Shown here in pieces: positions 53,237 through 62,664 of a stretch of DNA of 64,000 nt. Origin of the DNA: Prochlorococcus marinus str. MIT 9313 (GTDB lineage Bacteria > Cyanobacteriota > Cyanobacteriia > PCC-6307 > Cyanobiaceae); the NCBI RefSeq assembly GCF_000011485.1, contig NC_005071.1:685347-749346 (forward strand). Direction: 5' to 3'. Made by a program: the position numbers and the translations under genes. The notes under the pieces are model-generated. The model was not told the origin of the DNA. It ran no database searches and saw only the letters and a list, made by a program, of their open reading frames with translations. Every line of letters begins with the position of its first letter. Position 1 is the stretch's first letter.

Positions 53237-53770
53237 CTATGCAACCTGAGAAGGTTCGGCTGAACCTAAATCAGGAAGTACTGAGAAGGTTCGATGGAAC
53301 TTTTCAGAGAGCGTGAGCCAATAAGACCTGCCCTCGCTCTGTCGTTTGCGTTCGATGAAGTTCTGAGCAACGAGTTCTTTGATGTGGTCGTAGGCGCCTG
53401 ATCCCCGTATATCGATCAGCTCCGATTGAAGAATTCTTTTTTTCAGGGCAATGGTGGCAAGGGTTCTGAGTGTTGCTATGGAAAGATCTACGGGTAAAAG
53501 GTTGCGGACCAGCTCGCCAAGGCCTGGACACAATTGAAGGCTATATCGACCATTGTTCTCTTGGATCTCTAAGGCTGTATCTCGCTGTGCATAGCCTGCC
53601 GTCAGCGCAAGTAGAGCTTGCTCAATCAGTTCTTCAGTCTCATTGGCTAGCTCTGCCATCTCTTTGAGCGTTACAGGACGACCCTTCAAATAAAGAATGG
53701 CCTCTAAACGTGCTGGTAAGGAGAAGCTGGAGACCTCATCCCTCTCTTGAGCTGGGGAATCGGTGGCCAT
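53237..53770 (-). CDS. scpB: Segregation and condensation protein B
   Basis: A winged-helix component of the SMC-ScpA-ScpB condensin. From the ATG at 53770 (MATDSPAQERDEV) it has 177 residues. ARLEAILYLKGRPVTLKEMA, LATIALKKRILQSELIDIRG and VAQNFIERKRQSEGRSYWLT match the two winged-helix repeats. The frame is open to 53932, but this extra part overlaps ilvA, so the later start is better. It lies about 37 bases downstream of ilvA. scpA and smc are not in the window. Confidence 0.88.
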   Translation of the reverse strand: MATDSPAQERDEVSSFSLPARLEAILYLKGRPVTLKEMAELANETEELIEQALLALTAGYAQRDTALEIQENNGRYSLQLCPGLGELVRNLLPVDLSIATLRTLATIALKKRILQSELIDIRGSGAYDHIKELVAQNFIERKRQSEGRSYWLTLSEKFHRTFSVLPDLGSAEPSQVA

Positions 53771-53807
53771 GGCAGGCCCTGGTATGGAATATGCCAAGTT
53801 ACCGCGA

Positions 53808-55352
53808 TCAAACGGTCTGTGCACCCAGAAATAAGCAGTAGGCGGGGTTGTTTGTTTCTTCCCAGTTTGGGTAGCCCAGATCTTCAAGAAAGCGCTGCCA
53901 ATCGTCCATTTCGTTGTCCTGAACCAACACACCTACAACGATCCTGCCGACATCTGCTCCGTGATTGCGGTAGTGGAAGATGCTGATACTCCATTCAGGG
54001 TGAAGGGCACTAACAAAGGTCATAAGAGCTCCTGGTCGCTCAGGGAACTCAAAGCGATAGAGCAGTTCGCGACATCCATCTCGGCAAAGGGTTTTGGCTG
54101 AGGCAGGAAGCCGACCACCCACCATGTGACGAAGGTGCCCTTTGGTGAGCTCGTCGTTGCTGAGATCAAGGCATGCGAATCCTGACGACTGCAGTCGCGT
54201 TAAAAGCTTGGTTCGATCATCCAGGTCTAAAACCTGTACCCCGATGAATATTTGTGCTCTATCCCCTTCTGCCATTCGGTAACTGAATTCGGTGAGATTT
54301 TTCCCTGCAAGGACATTGCAGAGCTTTCGCAGGCTGCCTGCCTGTTCTGGGATTTCCACAGCGAGTATTGCTTCCCTTTCTTCCCCTAGCTCTGCTCTTT
54401 CGGCGACAAAACGAAGCCGTTCAAAGTTCATGTTTGCGCCACAGGCCACGGCCACAAGAGTGCGGTCTTGAAGATCACGTTTGGCGATATCTGCCTTCAT
54501 GCCAGCAATTGCCAGTGCGCCAGCTGGTTCAAGAATTGAGCGGGTATCTTCAAAAACATCTTTGATCGCTGCACAGATTTCATCAGTGCTTACCGTCACC
54601 ATCGCGTCTACGTGCATCTGGGCTAATGAGAAGGTGAGTTTGCCTACTTGACGTACAGCGACTCCGTCGGCAAATAGGCCAACATTGGGCAGCTGAATAC
54701 GTTCACCAGCCTCAAGAGAGAGCTTCATTGCTGCAGCGTCGTAGGGCTCGACACCGATAATTTCGACTTGCGGCCACAAGCTTTTGACATAGGTGGCAAT
54801 CCCTCCGATCAGTCCGCCACCGCCAACTGCGACATAGATTGCATCTGGTGGATCTTGGATCTGGCGCAGGATTTCTAGAGCAATCGTCCCTTGCCCAGCA
54901 ATCACCTCTGGATCATCAAACGGGTGGATAAACGTGAGTCCATCTTTTTCACTGCGACGCATGGCCTCTTGATAGGCCTCGTCGTAGGTCTCTCCATGAA
55001 GTGCGACTTCAGCGCCAAGAGCACGGACTGCCCGTACCTTCATTTCGGGTGTGGTGATAGGCATCACAATCACAGCTCTGCAATTGAGATAAGAGGCGCT
55101 CAGTGCCACTCCCTGAGCGTGGTTTCCAGCACTTGAAGCAATCACGCCACGCTGCAACTCTTCTTGGCTGAGAAGGGACATGCGGTTATACGCACCACGC
55201 AGCTTGAATGAGAAGACTGGCTGTAGGTCCTCACGTTTCAACCAGATCTTGTTCTGAAAACGGCGACTGAGGTTTTTGGCCAGTTCCAGGGGGGTTTCAT
55301 GGGCTACGTCATAGACACGTGCCCTCAGAATCCTCTGTAGATAATCGTCCAT
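53808..55352 (-). CDS. ilvA: Threonine ammonia-lyase, biosynthetic
   Basis: A PLP enzyme that makes 2-oxobutyrate for isoleucine. From the ATG at 55352 (MDDYLQRILRARVYDVAHET) it has 514 residues; the frame is open to 55394. The PLP Lys50 is in FSFKLRGAYN, and the Gly-rich phosphate loop is GGGGLIGG (about 177). Two ACT-like regulatory repeats follow (AILAVEIPEQAGSLRKLCNV; LLYRFEFPERPGALMTFVS), as in feedback-inhibited forms. It diverges from dxs with about 115 bases between the starts. Confidence 0.95.
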   Translation of the reverse strand: MDDYLQRILRARVYDVAHETPLELAKNLSRRFQNKIWLKREDLQPVFSFKLRGAYNRMSLLSQEELQRGVIASSAGNHAQGVALSASYLNCRAVIVMPITTPEMKVRAVRALGAEVALHGETYDEAYQEAMRRSEKDGLTFIHPFDDPEVIAGQGTIALEILRQIQDPPDAIYVAVGGGGLIGGIATYVKSLWPQVEIIGVEPYDAAAMKLSLEAGERIQLPNVGLFADGVAVRQVGKLTFSLAQMHVDAMVTVSTDEICAAIKDVFEDTRSILEPAGALAIAGMKADIAKRDLQDRTLVAVACGANMNFERLRFVAERAELGEEREAILAVEIPEQAGSLRKLCNVLAGKNLTEFSYRMAEGDRAQIFIGVQVLDLDDRTKLLTRLQSSGFACLDLSNDELTKGHLRHMVGGRLPASAKTLCRDGCRELLYRFEFPERPGALMTFVSALHPEWSISIFHYRNHGADVGRIVVGVLVQDNEMDDWQRFLEDLGYPNWEETNNPAYCLFLGAQTV

Positions 55353-55469
55353 CACGACAGTCTTGCAATATTCAGATCCGTCAACTGTTTGCACTTGCCA
55401 GGGTTGCTTTCGTCGTTCTATAGCTGAGAAGACCTAGATTGAATGGGTTGGAGTGGGACAGGAACGCGA

Positions 55470-57404
55470 ATGCGTCTGAGCGAGTTAACCCATCCGAATC
55501 AGCTTCATGGCTTGAGCATTGCCGAGCTTGAGGATGTAGCACGTCAGATACGGGAACGCCATCTTGAGGTGGTGTCCACCAGTGGAGGTCATTTGGGGCC
55601 TGGGCTCGGTGTTGTTGAACTCACCCTTGCTCTTTATCAAACTCTTGATCTAGATCATGATCGAGTTGTATGGGACGTTGGCCATCAGGCTTATCCACAC
55701 AAGCTGATTACTGGTCGATATGGCGACTTCAATACCTTGCGTCAGCAGGGTGGTGTAGCTGGCTATCTGAAGCGTTGTGAAAGTTCTTTCGATCATTTTG
55801 GTGCCGGCCATGCCAGTACCTCGATATCAGCGGCACTCGGCATGGCCGTTGCTCGTGAGCGTCGTGGTGAATCGTTCAAATGTGTAGCTGTAATTGGTGA
55901 TGGGGCTCTTACTGGCGGCATAGCACTAGAAGCTATTAATCATGCCGGCCATATGCCCAATACACCTTTTCTGGTTGTTCTCAACGACAACGACATGTCG
56001 ATTTCTCCGCCAGTCGGAGCGTTGTCGACCCATCTAAACCGCATGCGCCACAGCGCGCCTGTGCAGTTCATCTCGGATAGCGTCGAGGAGAGGGTCAAGA
56101 GTCTGCCTTTCATGGGAGGGGAACTGCCTGCCGAACTCGACCTGCTCAAGGGCAGTATGCGCCGATTATCCGTGCCGAAGGTAGGGGCTGTTTTTGAGGA
56201 GCTTGGCTTCACCTACATGGGCCCTATTGATGGCCATGACATTGAACGCATGGTTCGAACCTTTGAGACGGCTCATAAAGTTGGTGGCCCTGTCCTCGTT
56301 CATGTTGTTACGACCAAAGGCAAGGGCTATCCCTATGCCGAAGCAGATCAAGTTGGCTATCACGCGCAATCTGCGTTTGATCTAAGTACTGGGAAAGCTC
56401 TTCCCTCAAAAGGAAAGAAACCACCGAGTTACAGCAAAGTGTTTGGCGAGACGCTCATCAAGCTTTGTCAGCAGGACAGCACTGTCGTTGGGATCACAGC
56501 CGCGATGGCCACAGGTACTGGCCTTGACCTCCTGCAGAAGGCTGTTCCTGAGCAATACATCGATGTAGGTATCGCTGAACAGCATGCTGTAACTCTTGCT
56601 GCTGGGATGGCTTGTGAGGGGCTCAAGCCTGTGCTGGCGATTTACAGCACATTCCTGCAGCGCGCCTTCGACCAATTGATCCACGACGTGGGGATTCAGA
56701 ACCTGCCAGTGACCTTTGTGATGGATCGCGCAGGCATTGTTGGCGCTGATGGGCCGACCCATCAGGGTCAGTACGACATCAGTTATTTCCGGGCCATTCC
56801 TAATTTCACCGTGATGGCGCCCAAGGATGAGGCTGAACTTCAACGCATGTTGGTGACATGTCTTCAACATCAAGGCCCTGCAGCTCTCCGTATTCCAAGA
56901 GGATCAGGAGAGGGAGTACCTCTGCTTGATGAAGGCTGGAAGCCTTTGGCAATTGGTCGAGGCGAAGTGCTTTGTGAAGGTGATGATCTTTTAATCGTTG
57001 CTTATGGAGTGATGGTGCCTGCTGCGATGATCACAGCTCAGTTGTTGCAGGAAGCAGGTATCAAGGCCACTGTGATCAATGCTCGCTTTCTAAGACCACT
57101 TGATCAAGCCTTGATTCATCCGTTAGCCCGTCGTATCGGTAGTGTCGTCACGATGGAGGAGGGTGCTCTTGCGGGTGGTTTTGGTGCAGCTGTGGTTGAG
57201 TCCCTTAGTGATCAAGATGTCTTGGTTCCAACGTTCCGAATTGGAATCCCTGATCAATTGGTAGACCATGCCAGTCCCCAACAGAGCCGTGAAGCGCTGG
57301 GGCTCACACCAACACAGATGTCTGAACGAATTCAAGAACACTTTTGCTTGAATTCGAAGCCTTCTCTTGTAGGGCAGGAAGCACCGCAGGCCCTGTCAAC
57401 CTGA
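55470..57404 (+). CDS. dxs: 1-deoxy-D-xylulose-5-phosphate synthase
   Basis: A TPP enzyme and the first step of the MEP pathway that supplies isoprenoids for chlorophyll tails, carotenoids and quinones. From the ATG at 55470 ([16 protein letters not shown]) it has 644 residues. Blocks: [17 protein letters not shown], the TPP site [18 protein letters not shown]...[40 protein letters not shown] and MAPKDEAEL. It starts an operon with the FAD oxidoreductase gene, 4 bases downstream. Confidence 0.97.
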   Translation: MRLSELTHPNQLHGLSIAELEDVARQIRERHLEVVSTSGGHLGPGLGVVELTLALYQTLDLDHDRVVWDVGHQAYPHKLITGRYGDFNTLRQQGGVAGYLKRCESSFDHFGAGHASTSISAALGMAVARERRGESFKCVAVIGDGALTGGIALEAINHAGHMPNTPFLVVLNDNDMSISPPVGALSTHLNRMRHSAPVQFISDSVEERVKSLPFMGGELPAELDLLKGSMRRLSVPKVGAVFEELGFTYMGPIDGHDIERMVRTFETAHKVGGPVLVHVVTTKGKGYPYAEADQVGYHAQSAFDLSTGKALPSKGKKPPSYSKVFGETLIKLCQQDSTVVGITAAMATGTGLDLLQKAVPEQYIDVGIAEQHAVTLAAGMACEGLKPVLAIYSTFLQRAFDQLIHDVGIQNLPVTFVMDRAGIVGADGPTHQGQYDISYFRAIPNFTVMAPKDEAELQRMLVTCLQHQGPAALRIPRGSGEGVPLLDEGWKPLAIGRGEVLCEGDDLLIVAYGVMVPAAMITAQLLQEAGIKATVINARFLRPLDQALIHPLARRIGSVVTMEEGALAGGFGAAVVESLSDQDVLVPTFRIGIPDQLVDHASPQQSREALGLTPTQMSERIQEHFCLNSKPSLVGQEAPQALST

Positions 57405-57408
57405 TCAA

Positions 57409-58626
57409 TTGACTGTTTTGGTGGCAGGTGCAGGGCCAGCAGGAGCTCGGCTTGCACAACGACTTGCTAGCCAGGGGATTGCTGTAACTCTTGTTGAACG
57501 CTTAAGAGAAGCCAATCAGAATGCTTTTTCTAGTGCTGCCATCCCTATCCAGGCGGTGTCTGATCTCTGCATTCCTGCTGAAGCAATTGCCAGCCATTGG
57601 AAAGGGTGGCAATTGGTGGATCCAGATGGAATTCAACATCAATGGTGGTCTCAAGATGACCTTGGTGTGGTTCTCAACTTCGGCTCGCTACGTCAACAGC
57701 TCTGGCAGCAAGCTATAGAAGCAGGTGTTGAATTTTTATTGGGTTGGAGAGTTCATTCCGTTCTTACGGTCAATGACGGCGCAAACGTTGAATTGATTGG
57801 TCCAAATGGTTTGTGTCAAACAAGGAGAGTGAGCTGGGTGGTAGATGCCACAGGTCATCGCCGCCTTTTATTGGGTTCAACTGCAGGATCCAAGCTTTCT
57901 GATACCGATTGCATGCTTGAAGGTGCTGGCGTTGAGTGGATCCTGCAGGGTGATCAAAAAACAACAGCTCACTGGCGTGACCGGGTTTGTTTTTTTTTGG
58001 GATGCCAGTGGATTCAACATGGTTATGGCTGGATTTTTCCCATGGCTGGTAATCAGTTGAAGGTAGGAGTTTGCCGTCTGCCTCCTCCACTGAAGGAGTG
58101 CCTCGAACCGATGAGCAGCATCTTGAACCGCCTGCTTATCAAGAACCAGCTTGATCAGCTACCAGTTATCGATAGACATGGCGGAATCTTGCGCAGCAGC
58201 TTAAGGCGCAGTGAAGCTCACGTTGTTGGCAGGATTGTTGGAGTTGGCGACTCTATTAGTACTGCCAATTTGCTTGGCGGAGAAGGCATCCGTCATGCTC
58301 TCGTTAGTGCAGAGGTGCTTACTCCTTTGCTTGTTGAAGCCTGCTCTAATCCACCCAGTTCAAATCAAGACAAAGACAACATGGTCTTAATGCAATTTGA
58401 ACGGCTCCTGCGTCTTCGTTTGGGTTGGCGCTGGAATCTTTCAGGTCGCTTGGCAAAGCGAACATGGTGGGGTTTGTGCGATCAAAAAGGCGATCGACGC
58501 TTGTCAGGTTTGATTAATGGGCTGTCAATGCGAGTCAGCGCTGAAGAACTGAGCCGATTGTTGTTCGAATACCGCTTTGAGCGCTACGGACTCCGTCTTC
58601 TTCCTTATTTAATGGGCTGGCGATGA
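57409..58626 (+). CDS. FAD-dependent oxidoreductase, geranylgeranyl reductase-like
   Basis: A 405-residue flavoprotein. The N-terminal dinucleotide fold is VLVAGAGPAGARLAQRLASQ, then LVERL; the second FAD motif is GRIVGVGDSISTANLLGGEG (about 277-296), with WVVDATGHR before it. The layout fits the geranylgeranyl reductase or lycopene-cyclase superfamily. The TTG start lies 4 bases after dxs, so it belongs to an isoprenoid operon. A role in prenyl or carotenoid modification is inference; it is not ChlP, whose sequence I would expect to resemble it more closely. Confidence 0.75.
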   Translation: MTVLVAGAGPAGARLAQRLASQGIAVTLVERLREANQNAFSSAAIPIQAVSDLCIPAEAIASHWKGWQLVDPDGIQHQWWSQDDLGVVLNFGSLRQQLWQQAIEAGVEFLLGWRVHSVLTVNDGANVELIGPNGLCQTRRVSWVVDATGHRRLLLGSTAGSKLSDTDCMLEGAGVEWILQGDQKTTAHWRDRVCFFLGCQWIQHGYGWIFPMAGNQLKVGVCRLPPPLKECLEPMSSILNRLLIKNQLDQLPVIDRHGGILRSSLRRSEAHVVGRIVGVGDSISTANLLGGEGIRHALVSAEVLTPLLVEACSNPPSSNQDKDNMVLMQFERLLRLRLGWRWNLSGRLAKRTWWGLCDQKGDRRLSGLINGLSMRVSAEELSRLLFEYRFERYGLRLLPYLMGWR

Positions 58627-58647
58627 ATTCGCCAGCCCTCGTGCTGT

Positions 58648-58908
58648 TCAGAGAACTCCGCGTGAAGCTAATCCGAGGATTGTGCCCATGCCAAGGATGT
58701 GGCCTAAGCATTGGGATCCGACAACGGAGGCGTGGCTCATGCCTCCATAGAATTTGTTATTAGGCATGTCGAAGCCTTCATTTTGGTGTTCGATGTTGGC
58801 CTTAGCAATGACAAATGCGAGCACGTTGCAAGCGATCATCACCATGCCCACCGCAGGCGACCAGGTGAATGTGGAAGGAGCAGCTGCAGCCAGGAGGTGC
58901 GTGAACAT
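58648..58908 (-). CDS. psaK: Photosystem I subunit PsaK
   Basis: An 86-residue two-helix subunit at the edge of photosystem I. MFTHLLAAAAPSTFTWSPAV starts like PsaK, with helices VGMVMIACNVLAFVIAKANI and GSQCLGHILGMGTILGLASRG, and the stromal loop GFDMPNNKFYGG between. It ends 21 bases from the convergent oxidoreductase gene. There is 68 bases between its start and the DUF3593 gene upstream. Confidence 0.93.
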   Translation of the reverse strand: MFTHLLAAAAPSTFTWSPAVGMVMIACNVLAFVIAKANIEHQNEGFDMPNNKFYGGMSHASVVGSQCLGHILGMGTILGLASRGVL

Positions 58909-58976
58909 TTAGACCGTGGAAGCGACGCCTTATTGTCCGACATTGATAGGTGTTCTTGGCATACAAGCCATACCTC

Positions 58977-59315
58977 TTAAGAGTTTTTCACCACCTGTTG
59001 CTGGCCAGCACGAATAAATCCCAAAACCACGAGGGCATCGCTTAGCACTAGAAAGGCTTCTGCCGCCCCATGGAAAGCATCAACTTCAACCAGCTCAAGT
59101 CCATAAATTTGATCAGCCAGGATCGAAAAAATGATTGTCATAAACACAAAAAGAAGAGTGAGCCGGAATCCCCAGATGGATAGTCGTGGCAAGCTCTTGC
59201 TCTGTTGCGCCCACCACAGGAAACCGAGATAGGGAATTAAAGAAAGGCCATATAGAGGACCTGGGTCCATCTCAATGAGGGAGTTCAGAATCTCAGTAGA
59301 AGTGGCAAAAATCAT
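58977..59315 (-). CDS. DUF3593 membrane protein
   Basis: A 112-residue protein with three membrane segments from the ATG at 59315 (MIFATSTEILNSLIEMDPGP): YGLSLIPYLGFLWWAQQS, LTLLFVFMTIIFSILA and LVLSDALVVLGFIRAG. This is DUF3593, found in cyanobacteria and plastids, often next to DUF2499, as here. An upstream Met at 59390 would overlap the DUF2499 gene heavily, so I prefer 59315, which gives a four-base overlap. Function unknown, plausibly thylakoid. Confidence 0.8.
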   Translation of the reverse strand: MIFATSTEILNSLIEMDPGPLYGLSLIPYLGFLWWAQQSKSLPRLSIWGFRLTLLFVFMTIIFSILADQIYGLELVEVDAFHGAAEAFLVLSDALVVLGFIRAGQQQVVKNS

Positions 59316-59614
59316 GATTTCTGTCGTTCTGAACGCATCAAATTCCAGGTGGCTGCGGCCAAACAGCAGTTGCCAATAAGAGTCAGCCACGCTTGGAGCA
59401 CAACAATTCCACTAAGGGCTTTGCTGTTGTCAAAAATATGCCAGGTGATGGCTGTCATTGCACTCACCAAGTTGGGGAGCATTGCTAGAGCCAACCATGA
59501 CATTGCCCTGTTTTGGTTCCTTTTCCCCCATTGCGCCACCAGCACAATCGCAAGCATCCATTCGAACAAGGATGCGAGGTGGATCCACCATGTGCCTAGA
59601 GATAGGGCGTGCAC
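59312..59614 (-). CDS. DUF2499 membrane protein
   Basis: A 100-residue protein from a GTG at 59614 (MHALSLGTWWIHLASLFEWM). The segment LSLGTWWIHLASLFEWMLAI is the DUF2499 signature, with three or four helices in total (MSWLALAMLPNLVSAMTAIT, LQAWLTLIGNCCLAAATWNL). The frame runs to 59707, but that part overlaps the csaB start and is unconserved. It couples to DUF3593 by four bases. This pair is conserved in cyanobacteria and plants. Confidence 0.82.
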   Translation of the reverse strand: MHALSLGTWWIHLASLFEWMLAIVLVAQWGKRNQNRAMSWLALAMLPNLVSAMTAITWHIFDNSKALSGIVVLQAWLTLIGNCCLAAATWNLMRSERQKS

Positions 59615-59686
59615 GTGATTCGCTCGATGGCAGCAGCCTAGGGAGGCTTGGTCGCCGTTAATGTTTGATGCAGCTATTGCTTGGCT

Positions 59687-60751
59687 ATGGCAGTTCAGGC
59701 AAAGCAATGCAAGGCAGTGCTGTTATGCGGCTACTACGGCGAGCACAACCTTGGCGATGATGCTCTTTTGCAGGTTTTACTTGAGGAGCTTCCCTCAAGT
59801 TTGCAGCCTTGGATCACGGCAAATGATTCAAATGTGATTAAGGGTTTAGCTCCGAAGGCTCAAGTCATTAACCGACGCTCATTGCTGGAGAGCATTAGGG
59901 CACTTTTTCAAGTTCAGGGTTTGATTCTTGGTGGTGGCAGCTTGCTGCAGGACAGCACGAGTTTTAAGAGCCTGATCTACTACTTGATCTTGATTGTGAT
60001 AGCCCAACAACGTGGCGTTCCTGTTTTGCTTTGGGGGCAGGGCCTGGGGCCATTCCGTTATCGCTTGAGTCGATGGATGGTTAGGAGAGTCTTACGCAGG
60101 GTGCAGGCGATCAGCTGGAGAGATCCAGACTCTTTTCAGCTTGCTGAGCAGTGGTGCCTACCCTCTCCGATGCTGATGGCACCAGATCCAGTTTGGCAGC
60201 TTCCCTCTAGGAGCTGGGAGGGTGGCCAAGCAGTTGTGCTCTGTTGGCGTTCCACCTCAATGCTTGATCGCTTTGGCTGGCAGCATTTGCTCCAAGCCCT
60301 TGAGATGATCCTTACAGATATTGATGCTCCAGTTCATTGGCTTGCTTTTCATCAACGTCAGGATGAAGAGCTATTCCGAAAACTAGATAGACAAGGATTG
60401 ATCAGTTCCAGCTTGAGATCAAGAAGTCATTCCTTTGCATTTGATTCACTAACAGAGGTTATGAATCAGTTCACGATGGCCAGATTGGTGCTCCCCATGC
60501 GACTGCATGCACTAATCCTGGCCCAATTGGCTGGTAGTCCCACAGTGGCACTCAGCTACGACCCGAAGGTGTCATCTGCAGCTTTGATGGCAAATGTGCC
60601 CTTTACTGATTTGCAATCGTTGCCTGACATTCGTTTGCTTGCTGGACTATGGGGCCAGGTCTTAGATGTTCCTCCTGACCTTGGAAAGATCGAAGCAATC
60701 CGCAAGCACGCTTCTCAACACAGCAAGATAATAGACAAGGTCTTTAATTAA
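59687..60751 (+). CDS. csaB: Polysaccharide pyruvyl transferase CsaB
   Basis: A 354-residue GT-B-like enzyme that adds pyruvate ketals to cell-wall or S-layer-linked polysaccharide. The start at the ATG 59687 (MAVQAKQCKAV) is followed by LLCGYYGEHNLGDDALLQVL, the family opening. Then come LILGGGSLLQDSTSFKSLIY, VPVLLWGQGLGPFRYRLSRW and VLPMRLHALILAQLAGSP. A TTG two codons upstream is possible. It diverges from the DUF2499 gene. Its presence supports pyruvylated surface glycans in this strain. Confidence 0.88.
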   Translation: MAVQAKQCKAVLLCGYYGEHNLGDDALLQVLLEELPSSLQPWITANDSNVIKGLAPKAQVINRRSLLESIRALFQVQGLILGGGSLLQDSTSFKSLIYYLILIVIAQQRGVPVLLWGQGLGPFRYRLSRWMVRRVLRRVQAISWRDPDSFQLAEQWCLPSPMLMAPDPVWQLPSRSWEGGQAVVLCWRSTSMLDRFGWQHLLQALEMILTDIDAPVHWLAFHQRQDEELFRKLDRQGLISSSLRSRSHSFAFDSLTEVMNQFTMARLVLPMRLHALILAQLAGSPTVALSYDPKVSSAALMANVPFTDLQSLPDIRLLAGLWGQVLDVPPDLGKIEAIRKHASQHSKIIDKVFN

Positions 60752-60825
60752 TGTTCAAGCTTCAGTTTCACTTCTTTGATTATTGTTAAACATGGCAATG
60801 ACATATGAACTTTATTGATCAATAC

Positions 60826-60849
60826 AATTCGCGATATTCTTTGCGAATT
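60826..60849. terminator. Hairpin between convergent csaB and ABC gene
   Basis: AATTCGC (60826-60832) pairs with GCGAATT (60843-60849), loop of ten bases, and a further copy of GCGAAT follows at 60856. It is likely to be a shared 3' end element for csaB and the ABC ATPase gene, without a strong T-run. Confidence 0.4.
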
Positions 60850-60880
60850 AAAATTGCGAATCAAATATTTTAACCTATTG

Positions 60881-61849
60881 TCAACATCTTTCTCCTGAAC
60901 TGGCATTGAATTGATGTTCTTTTTCTGGGGACCAATTGAGCATAATGGTCTCGGGAATTGTGATCTCGCTAGCGCAAAGCATCCTTAGTGGACCTCTGTT
61001 GCTCTCAAGAATGAGCAACTGGGATGTTCCCAGCCACTCCCTGTAGACAAGCCGGCAAGGAATCCCATCTGAACTTAGTTGAATATGTTCTGGTCGAATT
61101 GCCTTGATAATCCCTGACTCTGCTGGCAGAAGGTTGATCTGGGGGCGTCCTACAAAGCTGGCCACAAAGAGTGATAATGGATTGTTGTAGAGCTCTTGGG
61201 GAGTACCGATTTGCTCGATCTTTCCATCTCGCATTACGGCAATTCGATGTGCCATGGCCATGGCTTCATGTTGATCGTGTGTGACGTAGATGACTGGCTG
61301 ACTGCCTTGAAGAATTAAATTGCGTAACTGGGGTCGCAGATCTTCGCGCAGCTGAGCATCCAGATTGCTCATTGGTTCATCAAGTAGATACACCAGAGGA
61401 TCTCTGAGCAGAGCTCTGGCGAGTGCCACTCTTTGACGTTGACCACCTGAGAGTTCTGCCGGATGTCGCTCTGCAAGATCCTCTAATTGCATTAATGCCA
61501 GAACAGATGCCACTCGTTGTTTGCGATCAGTGGCGGATATTCCACGAACCTGAAGACCAAGTGCAAGATTGGCAAAAACTGTGAGATGGGGAAATAATGC
61601 ATAGCTCTGAAACACCATGCCGATGCGTCGGTCAATAGGGGAAACCTTCGTGACATCCTCGCCAGCGATAGTGATCGAACCTTCGTTGGGCTGGTCGAGT
61701 CCTGCTATCAGCCTGAGAGTGGTGCTTTTGCCACATCCACTTGGTCCAAGTAGGGCAAGGCATTCACCCTGGCCCACTTCAAGGTCTAGATGACGAACAA
61801 TCCAGTTTCTACCGAAACGACGACCGATGTTTTGTAGAACAAGATTCAT
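60881..61849 (-). CDS. Sugar ABC transporter ATPase (MalK/UgpC type)
   Basis: A 322-residue ATPase. Walker A GPSGCGKSTT, the Q-loop VFQSYALFPHL, the signature LSGGQRQRVALARAL, Walker B YLLDEPMSNLDA and the switch His in VTHDQHEAMAMAHRIAVM are present, followed by the short TOBE-like C-terminal regulatory part (IKAIRPEHIQL). It overlaps the downstream-facing permease by four bases. Together with the two permeases and the binding protein it forms a GgtABCD-like importer, which in Synechocystis moves glucosylglycerol and sucrose; the substrate here is inference. Confidence 0.9.
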   Translation of the reverse strand: MNLVLQNIGRRFGRNWIVRHLDLEVGQGECLALLGPSGCGKSTTLRLIAGLDQPNEGSITIAGEDVTKVSPIDRRIGMVFQSYALFPHLTVFANLALGLQVRGISATDRKQRVASVLALMQLEDLAERHPAELSGGQRQRVALARALLRDPLVYLLDEPMSNLDAQLREDLRPQLRNLILQGSQPVIYVTHDQHEAMAMAHRIAVMRDGKIEQIGTPQELYNNPLSLFVASFVGRPQINLLPAESGIIKAIRPEHIQLSSDGIPCRLVYREWLGTSQLLILESNRGPLRMLCASEITIPETIMLNWSPEKEHQFNASSGERC

Positions 61850-62664
61850 CCTTTAATTGCTCCCTGTGTCAGACCGGAAACGATCTGTCGCTGAAAGATG
61901 AGCACGAGTAACAAGAGCGGCAGAGCACCTAGAACGGTGGCAGCTGCATAAGCGCCATAGGGAATTGAGTAGACCGATGAACCTGCAATTCGTGCTATGG
62001 CAACTGGAAGTGTAAGGAGATCAGCTCGACTAATCCAGGTCAATGCGATTGGATATTCATTCCAGGAGAAGAGAAAGACCAAGATGGCAGTGCTTGCGGT
62101 TGCAGGACCGATTAGGGGAATCAATACCCAGCGCAATCTCTGCCATAAGTCAAAACCTTCAAGCCTCGCGGCTTCTTCTAGTTCAGAAGGTAGATCGCGG
62201 AAGGCTGATAAAAGCAACAACACAGCCAACGGCATAGATAAGCCTGCATAGGGAAAACTGAGCGCAAGCAGATTGTTTCCGAGGTTGAAACTCCTTGCAA
62301 GTTCTAATAACGCCAAAAAAAGCAGAACATATGGAAATAGAGCTGCACCAAGCAGTATAAGTTTTGCCGTTCTGGCAATATTTTGCGAGACCCTTGAAAG
62401 AGAATAGGCGGCTGGAATAGCAATCAGTAGGGTTAATCCTGTTGAGCTAATGCCAACGATGACACTGTTCAATAGATAACGCCAGAAGGGAGGGTTGGCT
62501 GTCAATACCTGGCGATAGTTGTCAAGTGTCCAACGCTGATTATGCTCAGCCAATGGTTGTAGAAGAGCTTCATGGGTGCAAAAAGATGTATAGAGCTGCC
62601 AAAGCAGAGGTGCTAAAGACCAAAGCAGGAGAACAATGATCCAAAGATTTCGCTGACGCATCAT
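61846..62664 (-). CDS. Sugar ABC transporter permease (MalG type)
   Basis: A 272-residue permease with six helices, from LWIIVLLLWSLAPLLWQLYT to LGALPLLLLVLIFQRQIVSG. The coupling loop EEAARLEGFDLWQRLRWVLI is clear. The ATG at 62664 is preferred because it overlaps the upstream permease stop by four bases; an earlier ATG at 62709 would give a 49-base overlap. It is the second permease of the importer. Confidence 0.9.
   Translation of the reverse strand: MMRQRNLWIIVLLLWSLAPLLWQLYTSFCTHEALLQPLAEHNQRWTLDNYRQVLTANPPFWRYLLNSVIVGISSTGLTLLIAIPAAYSLSRVSQNIARTAKLILLGAALFPYVLLFLALLELARSFNLGNNLLALSFPYAGLSMPLAVLLLLSAFRDLPSELEEAARLEGFDLWQRLRWVLIPLIGPATASTAILVFLFSWNEYPIALTWISRADLLTLPVAIARIAGSSVYSIPYGAYAAATVLGALPLLLLVLIFQRQIVSGLTQGAIKG

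Noticed and set aside
59615-59707. N-terminal extension of the DUF2499 frame
   Set aside because: It overlaps the csaB start and lacks conservation; the GTG at 59614 gives the typical MHALSLGTWW start.
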